Shown here one piece after another: positions 20,901 to 24,525 of a stretch of 24,579 nucleotides of DNA. The translations under genes and the position numbers were made by a program. The first letter of the stretch is position 1. Each line of letters begins with the position of its first letter. The stretch is from NCBI GenBank assembly GCA_045603485.1, contig JAZUMF010000109.1, positions 1-24,579 of the forward strand. Direction: 5' to 3'. Origin of the DNA: RGIG5952 sp045603485. GTDB lineage: Bacteria > Verrucomicrobiota > Kiritimatiellia > RFP12 > JAAYLN01. Under the pieces are notes generated by a model. It was not told where the DNA came from. It saw only the letters and a program-made list of their open reading frames with translations, and ran no database searches.

Positions 20901-22021
20901 AGAATATGATTTCATGGAAGCTTCCATTTGCTGTCGGCGGCCCATCTCTGGATGGTCAGACATTCTTTAGCCATGGTTACTATTACAAGTGGACGGTAAC
21001 GGCATATAATCCTGCCAATGCAAAGGGAACGATTTCTCGGGCCGGTATCTTTAAAACCGCTACTGTTGAAGAACAGGAAAATCATGCGAAGACCGGGCAG
21101 GTTGCCGCTAAGGCTGTCTATCCGGGCAATTGGGCGTATGGCAGCGGCAAGACTCCTTATGTGTATATCCAAGCATTTGAGTCTGCCTCATTTAACGGGG
21201 TTCCCGTTTATACGGCACAAATGCAATCACCCGGAGAGGCCGCTCTTTATGGTATTGATGTCGATGCAAGTGTTTACCTGATTGCCTTTGTTGATCAGGA
21301 TGGTGATGGAATTCGCGATGAATGGGAGCCTTACGGATATTACCGTGATGCAAAGACCACATCGCCATTTGCACCGATTCCTGTCAAGGTCAGCTTGCTT
21401 GCTAATACGATACCTTATGAGATTGTGCTTCGTGATCCGGACACCGATAATGACATTATTCCTGATTCTCTGGAGTATGTCCTCTACGGTGGTGAGGATT
21501 TCCTTTCCAAGTCGGGTAAGAGCTATGACGAGCCATTCCGTTCCGGACTTGGTCTGTCATCGATAACTCTTTCAAGTTTCGACGGCATTTCCGGGGATGC
21601 CGATGGCGACGGCATAAGCGATCTTGCTGAGATTGTCTATGGTCTTGAAGCTGGAACGGCTGACTCTGATGGTGACGGCGTAAATGACGGCGATGAGATT
21701 TCTCTCTTCGGCTCTGTTGATGCCGCGTCATCTGAACAGTCCTTGACCGTCACAGGTATCTCTCTTGATGCCGATGGCAAGATTGTCGTCGAATGGGGAT
21801 GGGATGGTGTCGCAACCCAAGATGGCACCCGCAAGCTTGCAAGCAGTGCTAAGTTTGTCACATACGACATTGAGGCTACTGATTCACTTACCAATCCTGA
21901 TTGGAGGGTAGTCAAGACAGTCTCTACTGCTGTCCTTGATGGCGAAACATCAATTGGTACCCTTGGAGAGAGTGCAACAGGTGCTCGCTTCTTCAGGGTT
22001 GTCTTTAAGAGCGTTGAATAG
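5981..22021 (+). CDS. Giant secreted multidomain protein: PKD, calcium repeats, six LamG domains and an internal subtilisin
   Basis: This unbroken 5346-residue frame encodes an exported, probably surface-attached protein. A signal peptide ends near TAQA-QV (34/35). Residues about 40-650 are Ig/Calx-beta-like strands and about 653-759 is a PKD-like domain (VDFGDG, HTY). D-x-D-x-D-G repeats of thrombospondin-3 type, often followed by WE and G-x-NP, lie at about 1021-1130, singly to 1800, then 2372-2480, 2742-2847, 3085-3205, 3890-4003, 4524-4610 and 5204-5245. LamG-like domains are at about 1824-2178, 2488-2664, 2861-3051, 3213-3397 (resuming at 3848), 4017-4184 and 4203-4420. A subtilisin zymogen spans about 3430-3830. 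Transthyretin-like modules (4670-4770, 5035-5125) precede a C-terminal module ending ARFFRVVFKSVE. I see no LPXTG, PEP-CTERM or transmembrane anchor. Calcium dependence and glycan or protein binding are inferred from the domains. It may be an adhesin, a self-processing surface protein or a polymer-degrading scaffold; no catalytic domain other than the protease is evident. Confidence 0.85.
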   Translation: MNSYTNTIKNGIRRILSGITLASAFMLTAWTAQAQVTVTEVAVDGGEEQNFNSGTIRIRVYLDSEITADTQGSPYILLSNIKNFAGGATEFRAVYAGDGRAQGDADCLFFQYAIQAGDYSTGIELSGTIVMPSGASITTENGTVTSGIALPVGEEDSGSLTDNGYKIKINTFYFEGFVSTITVPESRCKVGKSFSYTIYGGGNLSGNVAFLVSAICDEDAEVQVSDQTGSQKTLSTDSGDVFNATMSESGTMTITVTPQSEASDVTIRIRPASASGDSSADLTLVMEEVTVNSPTITRIFALSGDATYANVGDTITVGVEFSERITGISGTPILYLNVQNQNNNQVYAANNTFANYAKSDEANYPHSGKIMYFTYTVKAGDYIADLDATRLALNGATITCSSGRADGTTLASLPKGAATGSLASENNVAIRTVVFADTQLPSRTETIVEDVAQSFIITRGAAVNADQTFSVTATPANGDKVSFNSSFTIPAGSASAEFVVTAIEATEGTTQKINLHPVGYTVGDTGGDITLEFTITPSPNRPAVKLSGVGTLNEGDAPQYINVALSKAPKENITVTITSSNPNSLPIVDCDLSVGTMQGNTAVMTFPAGLVGPYTITVDPRDGLDAANNSITLHAVADKTYAEYNHIVRVLNVDPTFSETMVGEEGWVLTPRSARSPGTISWSAKDVSTVDLTNPLKAEVDFGDGTPPVTVNCTVGGSGSVMHTYMQANLAGYSVRVTVTDKDGGMATIEGNVVVTAPTTALIQEHKRGGNRYNGLEGLGAGSIIDDQGTEREALHGDYDWRMYYNAGCGAVIFLAKPAQFEEKGLTYDSFVHKWIGENFVSENVLDPTLHLGSAMVNVDEDTTAFTVGAVFSREHYPEDNYADIDFDELPDDWEAAIAWGNDSETYPFEADAYPYGRMSNVDNDYLPALVAGIDVETGDFQYRDKDGNLTTDITLSASFNFLPNGITFGNVYEVRGTHHGLNAVGSDADAIVDEPHMGSYDDANTFTDSDTRKFFGTDPISSDTDGDKLSDGWEYFFWRYAKFGGVGEAYNPTTVITGDEIESAVIEAAFNPCVPGAPAADLDGDGLSNFEEMLLGTNPIDWDTDDDTMNDGWEVMWGLDPFSAEDATANPDGDYMADDGQGNIHADVYVSYGFDPRTAWNGIYKERNRQVSGHAAFSTSPNTRAYSNLDEYSLAVWCIEKEITTEVEPMSTEFMTQPVPYGVRTYRIGKSVTYTESNGAAVDSDGSYSVPKSGSVSGETSYYVVTSTEITTHGSDTDNDGMPDGWELYMSAMPEYDIFTGEWAYTYAMVVWPTSAKDVCEPTIDADFDELTSLQECHSTELCEYYSSINTNFAANVNGNWYNKWWPTDIWNTDTDGDRLSDGQEGDETFRYQAEMSLEDLYAKFGANTMLRGHVPGAGLNPCAVDTDMDYIPDVWEYQFAGVYRDTKWEGGFCNEPGTLAGGGMDGTYFDSRSGIDEFIGRAKAVTNEVIPSVNRNFDFDGDGLENYQEYFIGALHHLQYDKWEAGKGYGKYNPMDIFALGEFAQTKELGYYNVKDAWVPLRDVSLTWDWSAYADDWQNAGLAGPELNMGGLPAFPFHYIRAEKRPFNPFAPYLYPDVSSASTDPRMADTDADNMDDYYEMFHGLNPILGEAVDMVNLVDDELQLPGLAVHTNYDFRLRPWLAGVPNADPDQDGLPNWEEALSPNQPAPANYNTDPSPLWFTDISNPKSFVNLYYKWGSVLNYWSPEINGHPQYDIHPATALMDDMWGGGEFIIATNKPSYIYSFEVNEGFDTDNDNISDRAELTGITNRVTDPQNGDRPALRKAAYLDGKSAFRTRALCAFGPQSLRSWTLEVWVRPEEPATGTRQIILERPVQWIGADSTPVAEHIRRTFRLGLDEYGKPFVEFNNGAQDFITEAAFAGEGAALKAGEWYHLAATMDGYAKKLKLYVNGELVATKSTSVIPYTGFTFSAINGVVDQSGSSKLLSPRWAPIVVGAAEGNALGRIGNEPFYTADGGVVTKGLEIPGGQPKLSNFFKGHIDDIRIWTGARPGGEDLTDLRTAKWGWSTIKSDYENLKRYGLTEALEARNDMVKFFGRVLNERKLVAEDNLSLNASTTNAVPDVNSTNDTGVTTWTLLAEGMTFEEYYDLAQEYVELTGGEDNNVRIPPLLLCSYTFDNLPDPNVEPVLPAKYEAINGRPENYTGIQWLATAEDKTTVYISEEQPTYIFSQLVENHVASLPLGRLSGVGKDEEYANIRPDSYLGLYRFRPDRSANSKYWTRDTKGGVALEDILGMPEFENNFPNTSNPYRTRYETANHFENEAHPQLTTAVFFDPMHAMLFNDLVPLNNACADMSIQLWDDPMGNGIGAVLDSDGDGLPDWWELTYGLDPYNSDTNGNGILDAYDDFDGDGINNYYEMLAGINPFDGTTFGEDRDEFADADEDGLVVKQEQSLGTHPLWADSDDDGISDGDEVNFGADPLDASVPYVARAIYTDGALDSYVTATSGRYCVGDEFAKSFELSTQIYPLAYPAEGATIVSRQGTIGNYNYFITLDGNGIVSAGFTKSDDGTIFTISAPTFRSVPLNAWTRVDFKLDCGDNESATQSASLWLDGEQIAFVDVASLPVVGNRRIPNPVIIGSGFAGFIRNVKLTSRNGDAIYMDFRMNDGTSYNISEDIGAFGTAIEDRFGQVDDFAALMDIDRADTNAFKYAIIQRRISEATTGKFVGNVAFVELDENLEPKIDDLDTDGDGLSDVWEMANGLNPFNADTDGDGILDGDEDNDLDGLSNYYEYLAGTNPNNAKTDGTTFDGNLDSDGDGLSNGLEELYGTHPAVADSDDDGILDGDEVFAELFTLPSSSLSPARQGVLELDGTGFATITNEFEATALRLYSSWTVEGWVKLDDAASTGVIVRRGTADGAINYELSLDGGVPQARIQGIYEGVADSALEVVAVADTALVADEWTHLAAVWNSETRNLALYVNGVLASEVESRDIDLGIFSASGALPLVIGEGIIGAVDEIRIWDIARSGMALGETAYKTFEYASTQPLVEFRFDDFGETAENFGSAPIYAAELDGATMAEDETSPIAADEFVDSDADGIADFWELALFGDTMSCVPADDLDGDGLSNLYEFLAQTHPFTKYTGDANYGIGATESTSDAVRDPDGDGLANIDEQRIGTNPMLADTDDDGLNDYTEINGVTIDGVKVGVSDPINALSPARPGAMSFDGTGRIVEAARDGKSLSTWTLSAWIRPADGNTTGAIVSRSFADGSLNYELGVETVAGALVPYARYTTSLTNDVPVEIKAGLGIVSTTIRDGNADWMALDSDKWVHLAATYTGFNEMHAVTNGLLKVYVDGTAVAWRQDALTAPAMGAGEGTPLAGEQIIGEGFIGLVDDVRISDYAATDDQVISFMGGQQIVSIPQSGGTNEIAYLSSAAITKVAGEYIVRFRDGITRAASASAVTAHGGIVKRSYNIINAAHVVVPVGVDATAFATALAADPMVAYVEPNRKRSSYLAPNDADYSKLWGLKNDGQTGGTAGCDINAESAWNYLTGDRKVVVAVIDTGIDYNHSDLVNNMWINEGEIPGDGIDNDGNGLIDDIHGWNFMAGVTNGIPLDDEGHGTHCAGTIAGVGNNGRGVAGVNWKASLMALKFLGANGEGFDSDAIACIEYAVQMGADVISASWGGTGYSQALYDVIKLCDEAGIAFIAAAGNDGVDNDVQPHYPASYDLENIISVAATDHNDDLAWFSNYGAESVDIAAPGVEIYSTLLDGTYGSLDGTSMATPHVAGAVALMLAADPTLTPAKIKELVIDYADPVVALDGKCVSGGRLNIGTIIPIIFNPGTGSTESGEELVSWYRFDDHGKMAQNVAANSSAKLEGGVAFIQNDGDDTLELIRLFGDSDSDSLPDWWEELVGFDPFDAVSNGGRNGDPDGDGLSNFYEYRASLACFMNGERGLNPFNTDTDNDGVFDNDEDSDNDGITNIEEQDKYLSDPASADSDDDGVIDGEELTVGYAPTDSAQPYIVQALTFSGATDESNTVVVKDKINGRFTGRFAAPEWTIEGWFNVDTASMSGEYALISRKLHATDGVNYELGIANGKPYARYTDHQGNEVRVDAGEAITAGTWTHIAACLEATESSMDNVLTLFVDGSAVAAKDVAIIPTADTGDLVFGSAGFKGQMFNLRIWKIAQSDVSINAMMRSELLGGKLAGMSGVLTVTGNGFLKESATTLKADGMPIDVLTDSWTLECWVKTTAASGIIMARRNSANSTVGDFNYAIEIAETGAVRGRFSIWFTYIDERDEDGNPMRYVTAYNDTVNNLLGEIRINDGKWHHIAYVRSDTQCKLYVDGILDASQAPLYVPGGYEIIDADVRAVPGPVVIGEKLVGSIEETRIWNRDLSTAEIKEYSHVNLTGSEQGLISYFNFDFEDSDTSIVAEHAIVRNINEECGIFIRTTIEDAFIDSVTAGPSNFRNEPIRAVQNITLAGAFFARDGGISVEDLTQPMSYGDFLGIKYTGILGAGVTFAPQAPESWVAKVDSDGDSMTDAWEIQYGLDPYLVDQDGNGVTDNFDDFDGDGLSNHAEILAGTDPLNPDTDADGTMDYYESPYGGLTYGEIYTDNDHVLDGYEAGQDSRFASPYRYDEHLDRDLDGWNNWSEALVGTRLLYNNFNEVNTNSVKAIIESTVEDKVANFPMPTLSSTLHFTGDAITGSKLVIHAYSDAEMNGWPDAVIVKDFTANRLDTFPMTVELTKDNVIYGHLRQGKNWFFAWVEKDDSKIEGLNGGNWPTWTPGEPAAVADFQVDGIDIGWDYNPVEFHLALNACGYIRYSLQQPPNGSATVQTFAADGKDHKVGIMSGGSYMKFVNLKWPRVWVHEGDLQYGRTAGYGVDNTDWDPDVPMYYDIYVDNISGGVITNWFKTALSAPSLNAPVNHEVVYSGRPEFQFYLPEEATEFGIKLTRYADADCTVGAAVICDVRRPVPMSDAPASKNMISWKLPFAVGGPSLDGQTFFSHGYYYKWTVTAYNPANAKGTISRAGIFKTATVEEQENHAKTGQVAAKAVYPGNWAYGSGKTPYVYIQAFESASFNGVPVYTAQMQSPGEAALYGIDVDASVYLIAFVDQDGDGIRDEWEPYGYYRDAKTTSPFAPIPVKVSLLANTIPYEIVLRDPDTDNDIIPDSLEYVLYGGEDFLSKSGKSYDEPFRSGLGLSSITLSSFDGISGDADGDGISDLAEIVYGLEAGTADSDGDGVNDGDEISLFGSVDAASSEQSLTVTGISLDADGKIVVEWGWDGVATQDGTRKLASSAKFVTYDIEATDSLTNPDWRVVKTVSTAVLDGETSIGTLGESATGARFFRVVFKSVE
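13088..18540 (+). repeat. TSP3-cluster plus LamG super-repeats within the giant gene
   Basis: A unit of about 100-125 residues of calcium repeats followed by a LamG domain of about 180 residues occurs four times, starting near 13088, 14206, 15240 and 17650. Each calcium block closes with a line of the form AD(S/T)DDDGI.DG.E followed by a short linker, and the LamG then opens with a strand such as VLELDGTGF or AMSFDGTGR. The similarity is visible in the DNA: GATGGTGATGG-type strings recur, and the closing line has near-identical codons at about 13362, 14478, 15517 and 17944. The third and fourth units are separated by the inserted subtilisin region. Confidence 0.7.
16250..17475 (+). other. Embedded subtilisin (peptidase S8) with inhibitor-like prodomain
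   Basis: Domain inside the giant gene. An I9/fervidolysin-like prodomain covers about residues 3430-3510: EYIVRFRDG opens it and MVAYVEPNRKR closes it. The catalytic domain follows, beginning near LWGLKNDGQTGG. The full active site is present: Asp3556 in VIDTGID, His3613 in EGHGTHCAG, oxyanion Asn3705 in AAAGNDG, and Ser3773 in DGTSMATPHVAG. The Asp-His and His-Ser spacings (57 and 160) suit the family. The insert GDGIDNDGNGLIDDIHGW between Asp and His is a calcium-site-like loop seen in other bacterial S8 proteases. Nothing is missing, so I expect an active serine endopeptidase, secreted with the rest of the chain. Confidence 0.92.
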
Positions 22022-22030
22022 ACAAAATCA

Positions 22031-22060
22031 GTTATCGGGCATCAAACGATGCCCGATAAC
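22031..22060 (+). terminator. Perfect 13-bp hairpin after the giant gene
   Basis: GTTATCGGGCATC and its exact reverse complement GATGCCCGATAAC are joined by an AAAC loop, starting 9 bases after the stop codon. A run of eight T lies at 22077-22084, 16 bases beyond the stem rather than next to it. A classical intrinsic terminator would need the T tract adjacent, so this may work as an inefficient terminator or as a 3' end stabiliser. It marks the end of the three-gene secreted cluster. Confidence 0.7.
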
Positions 22061-22063
22061 ATC

Positions 22064-22092
22064 TTGCAAGAGACAGTTTTTTTTGGCATAAT
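22064..22092 (+). promoter_or_regulatory. Candidate sigma70 promoter for the lipoprotein gene
   Basis: TTGCAA (22064-22069) and CATAAT (22087-22092) are separated by exactly 17 bp, matching consensus at 4/6 and 5/6. The T8 tract lies in the spacer. Transcription from here would give a leader of about 25 bases before the chosen start at 22124, and it begins after the 13-bp hairpin, which fits an independent transcript. Confidence 0.5.
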
Positions 22093-22113
22093 AACATAAC
22101 AAACAAAATCAAT

Positions 22114-22117
22114 GGAG
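22114..22117 (+). promoter_or_regulatory. Shine-Dalgarno that selects the ATG at 22124
   Basis: GGAG lies 6 bases before ATGAAGAG at 22124. An in-frame ATG at 22112 overlaps this GGAG and has no SD of its own, so the downstream ATG is the better start. It gives a standard lipoprotein signal of 20 residues. Confidence 0.7.
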
Positions 22118-22123
22118 ATTTCA

Positions 22124-23026
22124 ATGAAGAGTGTATTTCGTTTTGGTGCTGCGGCAGCGGTTATCGCAGCAACCTTGGTTGGTTGTGACTGGGGTGGCGT
22201 AAGTTCAAGTGAGTCATGGAATGATGCTTACGCTTGGGCTAATTTTTCAGGAACATACAAATTGGTAACGGCGGTTGTCCCATCTGTTGATACCTCAGAA
22301 GGTGAAAATGCTGGTCTTGATAAAGTCAAGCATGAAGAAAATTTTAATATTTCTTTAGGTTCAAATAAGCACAATTATCAGATTGCCAATTTTGGTAAGG
22401 GGATTGTGCCAGGAAGCGTGACTGTTGTTATCTTTAAGAATAACGGTAAACAAGCTTATGAGTACACTGACGACGGCAATGGAACTCTCATTTATGCTGC
22501 TAATCCCCAACTTACGGGTGTCTCAGGCACAATAAAGTATGACAATGGTAGAATAACTTTGAATTGGGATATCCAGTCTATTGTTTCTGGTACTGTTGCA
22601 TATTCTTACTATGCCGTTCCTGGTGCGGTATCAACACCATCGGGTTCTGAGGCATCAAATCCCATCACATGGCTTAATGTAACACAGAAGGGTAATCTCT
22701 TGACTCTTCAGGATAATGATGGAAGGGTTTATTCAGGTAAGATTACTGGTGCAAGTTGCCCAGATGCTGATGCAACAGGCTATGTAACTGCTGGTCATAT
22801 CCGCTTCTCCTTTGAGGCTACCTGTACAGCCAATGCAGCGATCACGCTTTCGGGCTCGCTTTCGGGTAATTGGTCTGGCGCCCAAAATGAAACATCGGGT
22901 ACTATTTCAGATCGTACAATTGATGGTTCATTCGTTAATGGCGGTTCTCCGACCCAGTTCCAGGCTGTCAGTGGTCCTGTGACAGTTCTTGCCAAAACGG
23001 TAACTCCGACAGCTGGTGCGTACTAA
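22124..23026 (+). CDS. Predicted lipoprotein of unknown function
   Basis: A 300-residue protein from the chosen start. Its leader (MKSVFRFG followed by an alanine-rich core) ends in the lipobox LVGC, so Cys21 is the likely lipidated residue. After a short Ser-rich linker comes WNDAYAWANFSGTYKLV. The rest is rich in T, S, G and N with alternating strand-like patterns (NWDIQSIVSGTVAYSYYAV, ITLSGSLSGNWSG, GTISDRTIDGSFVNGG), suggesting an all-beta domain. I do not recognise the family. Bacterial lipoproteins of this layout are usually held in the outer membrane or periplasm. The gene has its own candidate promoter and is followed by a strong hairpin terminator, so it looks monocistronic and may be unrelated to both the giant and dxr. 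Base composition is AT-richer than dxr. Confidence 0.65.
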   Translation: MKSVFRFGAAAAVIAATLVGCDWGGVSSSESWNDAYAWANFSGTYKLVTAVVPSVDTSEGENAGLDKVKHEENFNISLGSNKHNYQIANFGKGIVPGSVTVVIFKNNGKQAYEYTDDGNGTLIYAANPQLTGVSGTIKYDNGRITLNWDIQSIVSGTVAYSYYAVPGAVSTPSGSEASNPITWLNVTQKGNLLTLQDNDGRVYSGKITGASCPDADATGYVTAGHIRFSFEATCTANAAITLSGSLSGNWSGAQNETSGTISDRTIDGSFVNGGSPTQFQAVSGPVTVLAKTVTPTAGAY

Positions 23027-23049
23027 GCTTAGCCTCAGTATGAATTATT

Positions 23050-23084
23050 GGGCGGTGGGCATTGCTCATCGCCCTTTCCTTTTT
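23050..23084 (+). terminator. Intrinsic terminator between the lipoprotein gene and dxr
   Basis: Bases 23050-23074 fold into an 11-bp stem (two G-T pairs, GGGCGG side against CATCGCCC side) with a 3-base loop. They are followed immediately by TTTCCTTTTT (23075-23084), the classical layout. The T tract touches the dxr Shine-Dalgarno at 23085. Confidence 0.8.
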
Positions 23085-23090
23085 AGAGGA
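23085..23090 (+). promoter_or_regulatory. Shine-Dalgarno that selects the dxr start at 23095
   Basis: AGAGGA lies 4 bases before the ATG at 23095. The longer frame from the ATG at 23062 would begin inside the terminator hairpin and add 11 residues ahead of the Rossmann strand VIILGASGSIG, which normally sits at the extreme N-terminus of Dxr. Confidence 0.8.
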
Positions 23091-23094
23091 CTTT

Positions 23095-24285
23095 ATGAAG
23101 AAGCGGGTAATTATTTTAGGAGCGTCTGGCTCAATCGGTCAAACAGCCATTTCACTTATGAGAGATAATCCTCTCTTTGAGGTCGTGGGGCTTTCTGTTC
23201 GTTCCAATACAGATTTGCTTCTTCGTGATGCAACGGCCTTAGGGGTAAAGCATATTGCCGTTAGCGATATTGCGGCAGCAGAAAAGATTGCTTTTGATTT
23301 ACCGCAAGGAGTGACTCTTTACAAGGGAGATGACGGTCTCGTTGAGCTTGCTTCTATTGACGCGGATATTTTACTTTGTGCCGTTGTTGGTATGGCGGGT
23401 CTGCGTCCTGTCCTTGCGGCAATTGAAAGCGGCAAGGATATCGCCTTGGCTACTAAAGAGGTTATGGTTTCCGCCGGTGAAGCAGTGATGAAGCGTCGCC
23501 GTGAGAAGGGTGTTTCTATCCTTCCTGTTGATAGCGAGCATAGCGCAATCTTCCAATCCCTCCAGTCAAAATGTTACAGTGCAGCGTCGACCTCTTCAGG
23601 GGAGGGGATTCCCGCAGAAGATGTCATCCGTCGCCTTGTTCTTACCGCTTCGGGAGGTCCCTTTATGTTCCGTCCCGAAGTCGATTTCGATAAGGTGACG
23701 GTCGAGGAAGCTCTTAATCATCCTAAATGGTCGATGGGGCGTAAGATTACAATCGATAGTGCAACTATGATGAATAAGGGTCTGGAAATAATTGAGGCTC
23801 GTTGGCTCTTTAATGTTGCACCAAGCGCAATCGATGTCCTCGTGCATCCCGAGAGCATCGTTCACTCAATAGTAGAATATAACGACCTTACGCAAATAGC
23901 AGAGCTCTCTATCCCCGATATGACCTTTGCAATTAACTATGCCTTAACATGGCCGAAGCGTGCCCCGCACAATCTGCATAAGCCACTTGATCTGGCAACG
24001 CTTGGAACACTTCATTTTTCCTCTCCTGACGAAAAACGCTTCCCTTGCTTGGCATTGGCAAAGGAATCCCTTGTTCGAGGGGGGACTGCACCGGCAATTC
24101 TCAATGCGGCAAACGAAATAGCAGTTGAAGCATTCCTTCAGAAACGCATTCGCTTTAGTGATATTTGGTGCATAGTTGAGAAGACCCTTGATACCATTAA
24201 ACCAACCTCGGCTACAGACTTGGATTCAATCTTCGATGCAGATCTTCAAGCTCGTAAGTTGTCTGCCGAAATATGCTCAAGGTAA
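23095..24285 (+). CDS. dxr: 1-deoxy-D-xylulose-5-phosphate reductoisomerase
   Basis: NADPH- and metal-dependent enzyme that turns DXP into 2-C-methyl-D-erythritol 4-phosphate, the committed step of the MEP isoprenoid pathway, in the cytosol. The 396 residues match the usual length. Visible landmarks are LGASGSIGQTA (8-18, NADPH binding), ATKEVMVSAGE (119-129), PVDSEHSAIFQ (144-154, with metal ligands Asp146 and Glu148), TASGGPF (184-190), NHPKWSMGRKITIDSATMMN (208-227), KGLEIIEA (228-235, metal ligand Glu231), HPESIVHS (251-258), PDMTFAINYALTWP (274-287) and NAANEIAVEAF in the C-terminal domain. All expected ligands are present. Two oddities are Thr120 in place of the usual Asn of the ANKE motif, and a short insertion at about 161-175 before the TASGG strand. 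The neighbours give no pathway context. The start is set by the SD at 23085-23090. Confidence 0.95.
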   Translation: MKKRVIILGASGSIGQTAISLMRDNPLFEVVGLSVRSNTDLLLRDATALGVKHIAVSDIAAAEKIAFDLPQGVTLYKGDDGLVELASIDADILLCAVVGMAGLRPVLAAIESGKDIALATKEVMVSAGEAVMKRRREKGVSILPVDSEHSAIFQSLQSKCYSAASTSSGEGIPAEDVIRRLVLTASGGPFMFRPEVDFDKVTVEEALNHPKWSMGRKITIDSATMMNKGLEIIEARWLFNVAPSAIDVLVHPESIVHSIVEYNDLTQIAELSIPDMTFAINYALTWPKRAPHNLHKPLDLATLGTLHFSSPDEKRFPCLALAKESLVRGGTAPAILNAANEIAVEAFLQKRIRFSDIWCIVEKTLDTIKPTSATDLDSIFDADLQARKLSAEICSR

Positions 24286-24361
24286 CTTGTTGCTTGACCT
24301 ATCTCTGGTAAGCAGCCAAGAGTCAAATTATATCCGATAGCCCTCTCCTAAGGGATAAATA

Positions 24362-24525
24362 CTAAATTCGGCAGTTGAACGCTGAGAATCGCCGTTTGAG
24401 GCAATAAAATCGCGGCTTTGCCCCTTTTTTGTGTTTCGCCCAATGGGTGAAAGATTTGATGTTGATTTGAGCTAATGTTTTTAATGGTGAAATGCATTTT
24501 TGGAGGTTTTAACTGCCGAATTTAG
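24362..24525. repeat. MITE-like segment bounded by 15-bp inverted repeats
   Basis: CTAAATTCGGCAGTT at 24362-24376 is the exact reverse complement of 24511-24525. Two further pairs after one mismatch extend the match to 17 of 18. The 134 bases between the arms hold no open frame of note but do hold two smaller hairpins (24400-24422 and 24434-24452). A 7-base string AATACTA occurs at 24358-24364 and 24530-24536, near but not exactly at the arms, so it is only weak evidence for a target duplication. A non-autonomous transposon relic fits, and so does a structured RNA or regulatory element. Confidence 0.5.
24400..24430 (+). terminator. Weak candidate terminator downstream of dxr
   Basis: GGCAA (24400-24404) pairs with TTGCC (24418-24422), and six T follow at 24425-24430. 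The stem is only 5 bp with a 13-base loop and lies 115 bases after the dxr stop, inside the inverted-repeat segment. It could end dxr transcription, but I see nothing better in between. Confidence 0.3.

Noticed and set aside
22112..22123. Upstream ATG for the lipoprotein gene
   Set aside because: It overlaps the GGAG that serves the ATG at 22124 and has no SD of its own.
23062..23094. Upstream ATG for dxr
   Set aside because: It lies inside the terminator hairpin and adds residues ahead of the N-terminal Rossmann strand; the ATG at 23095 has a good SD.
24254..24262. Possible extra copy of the inverted-repeat end (CTGCCGAA) within dxr
   Set aside because: Only 8 bases match and they lie in conserved reading frame; chance.
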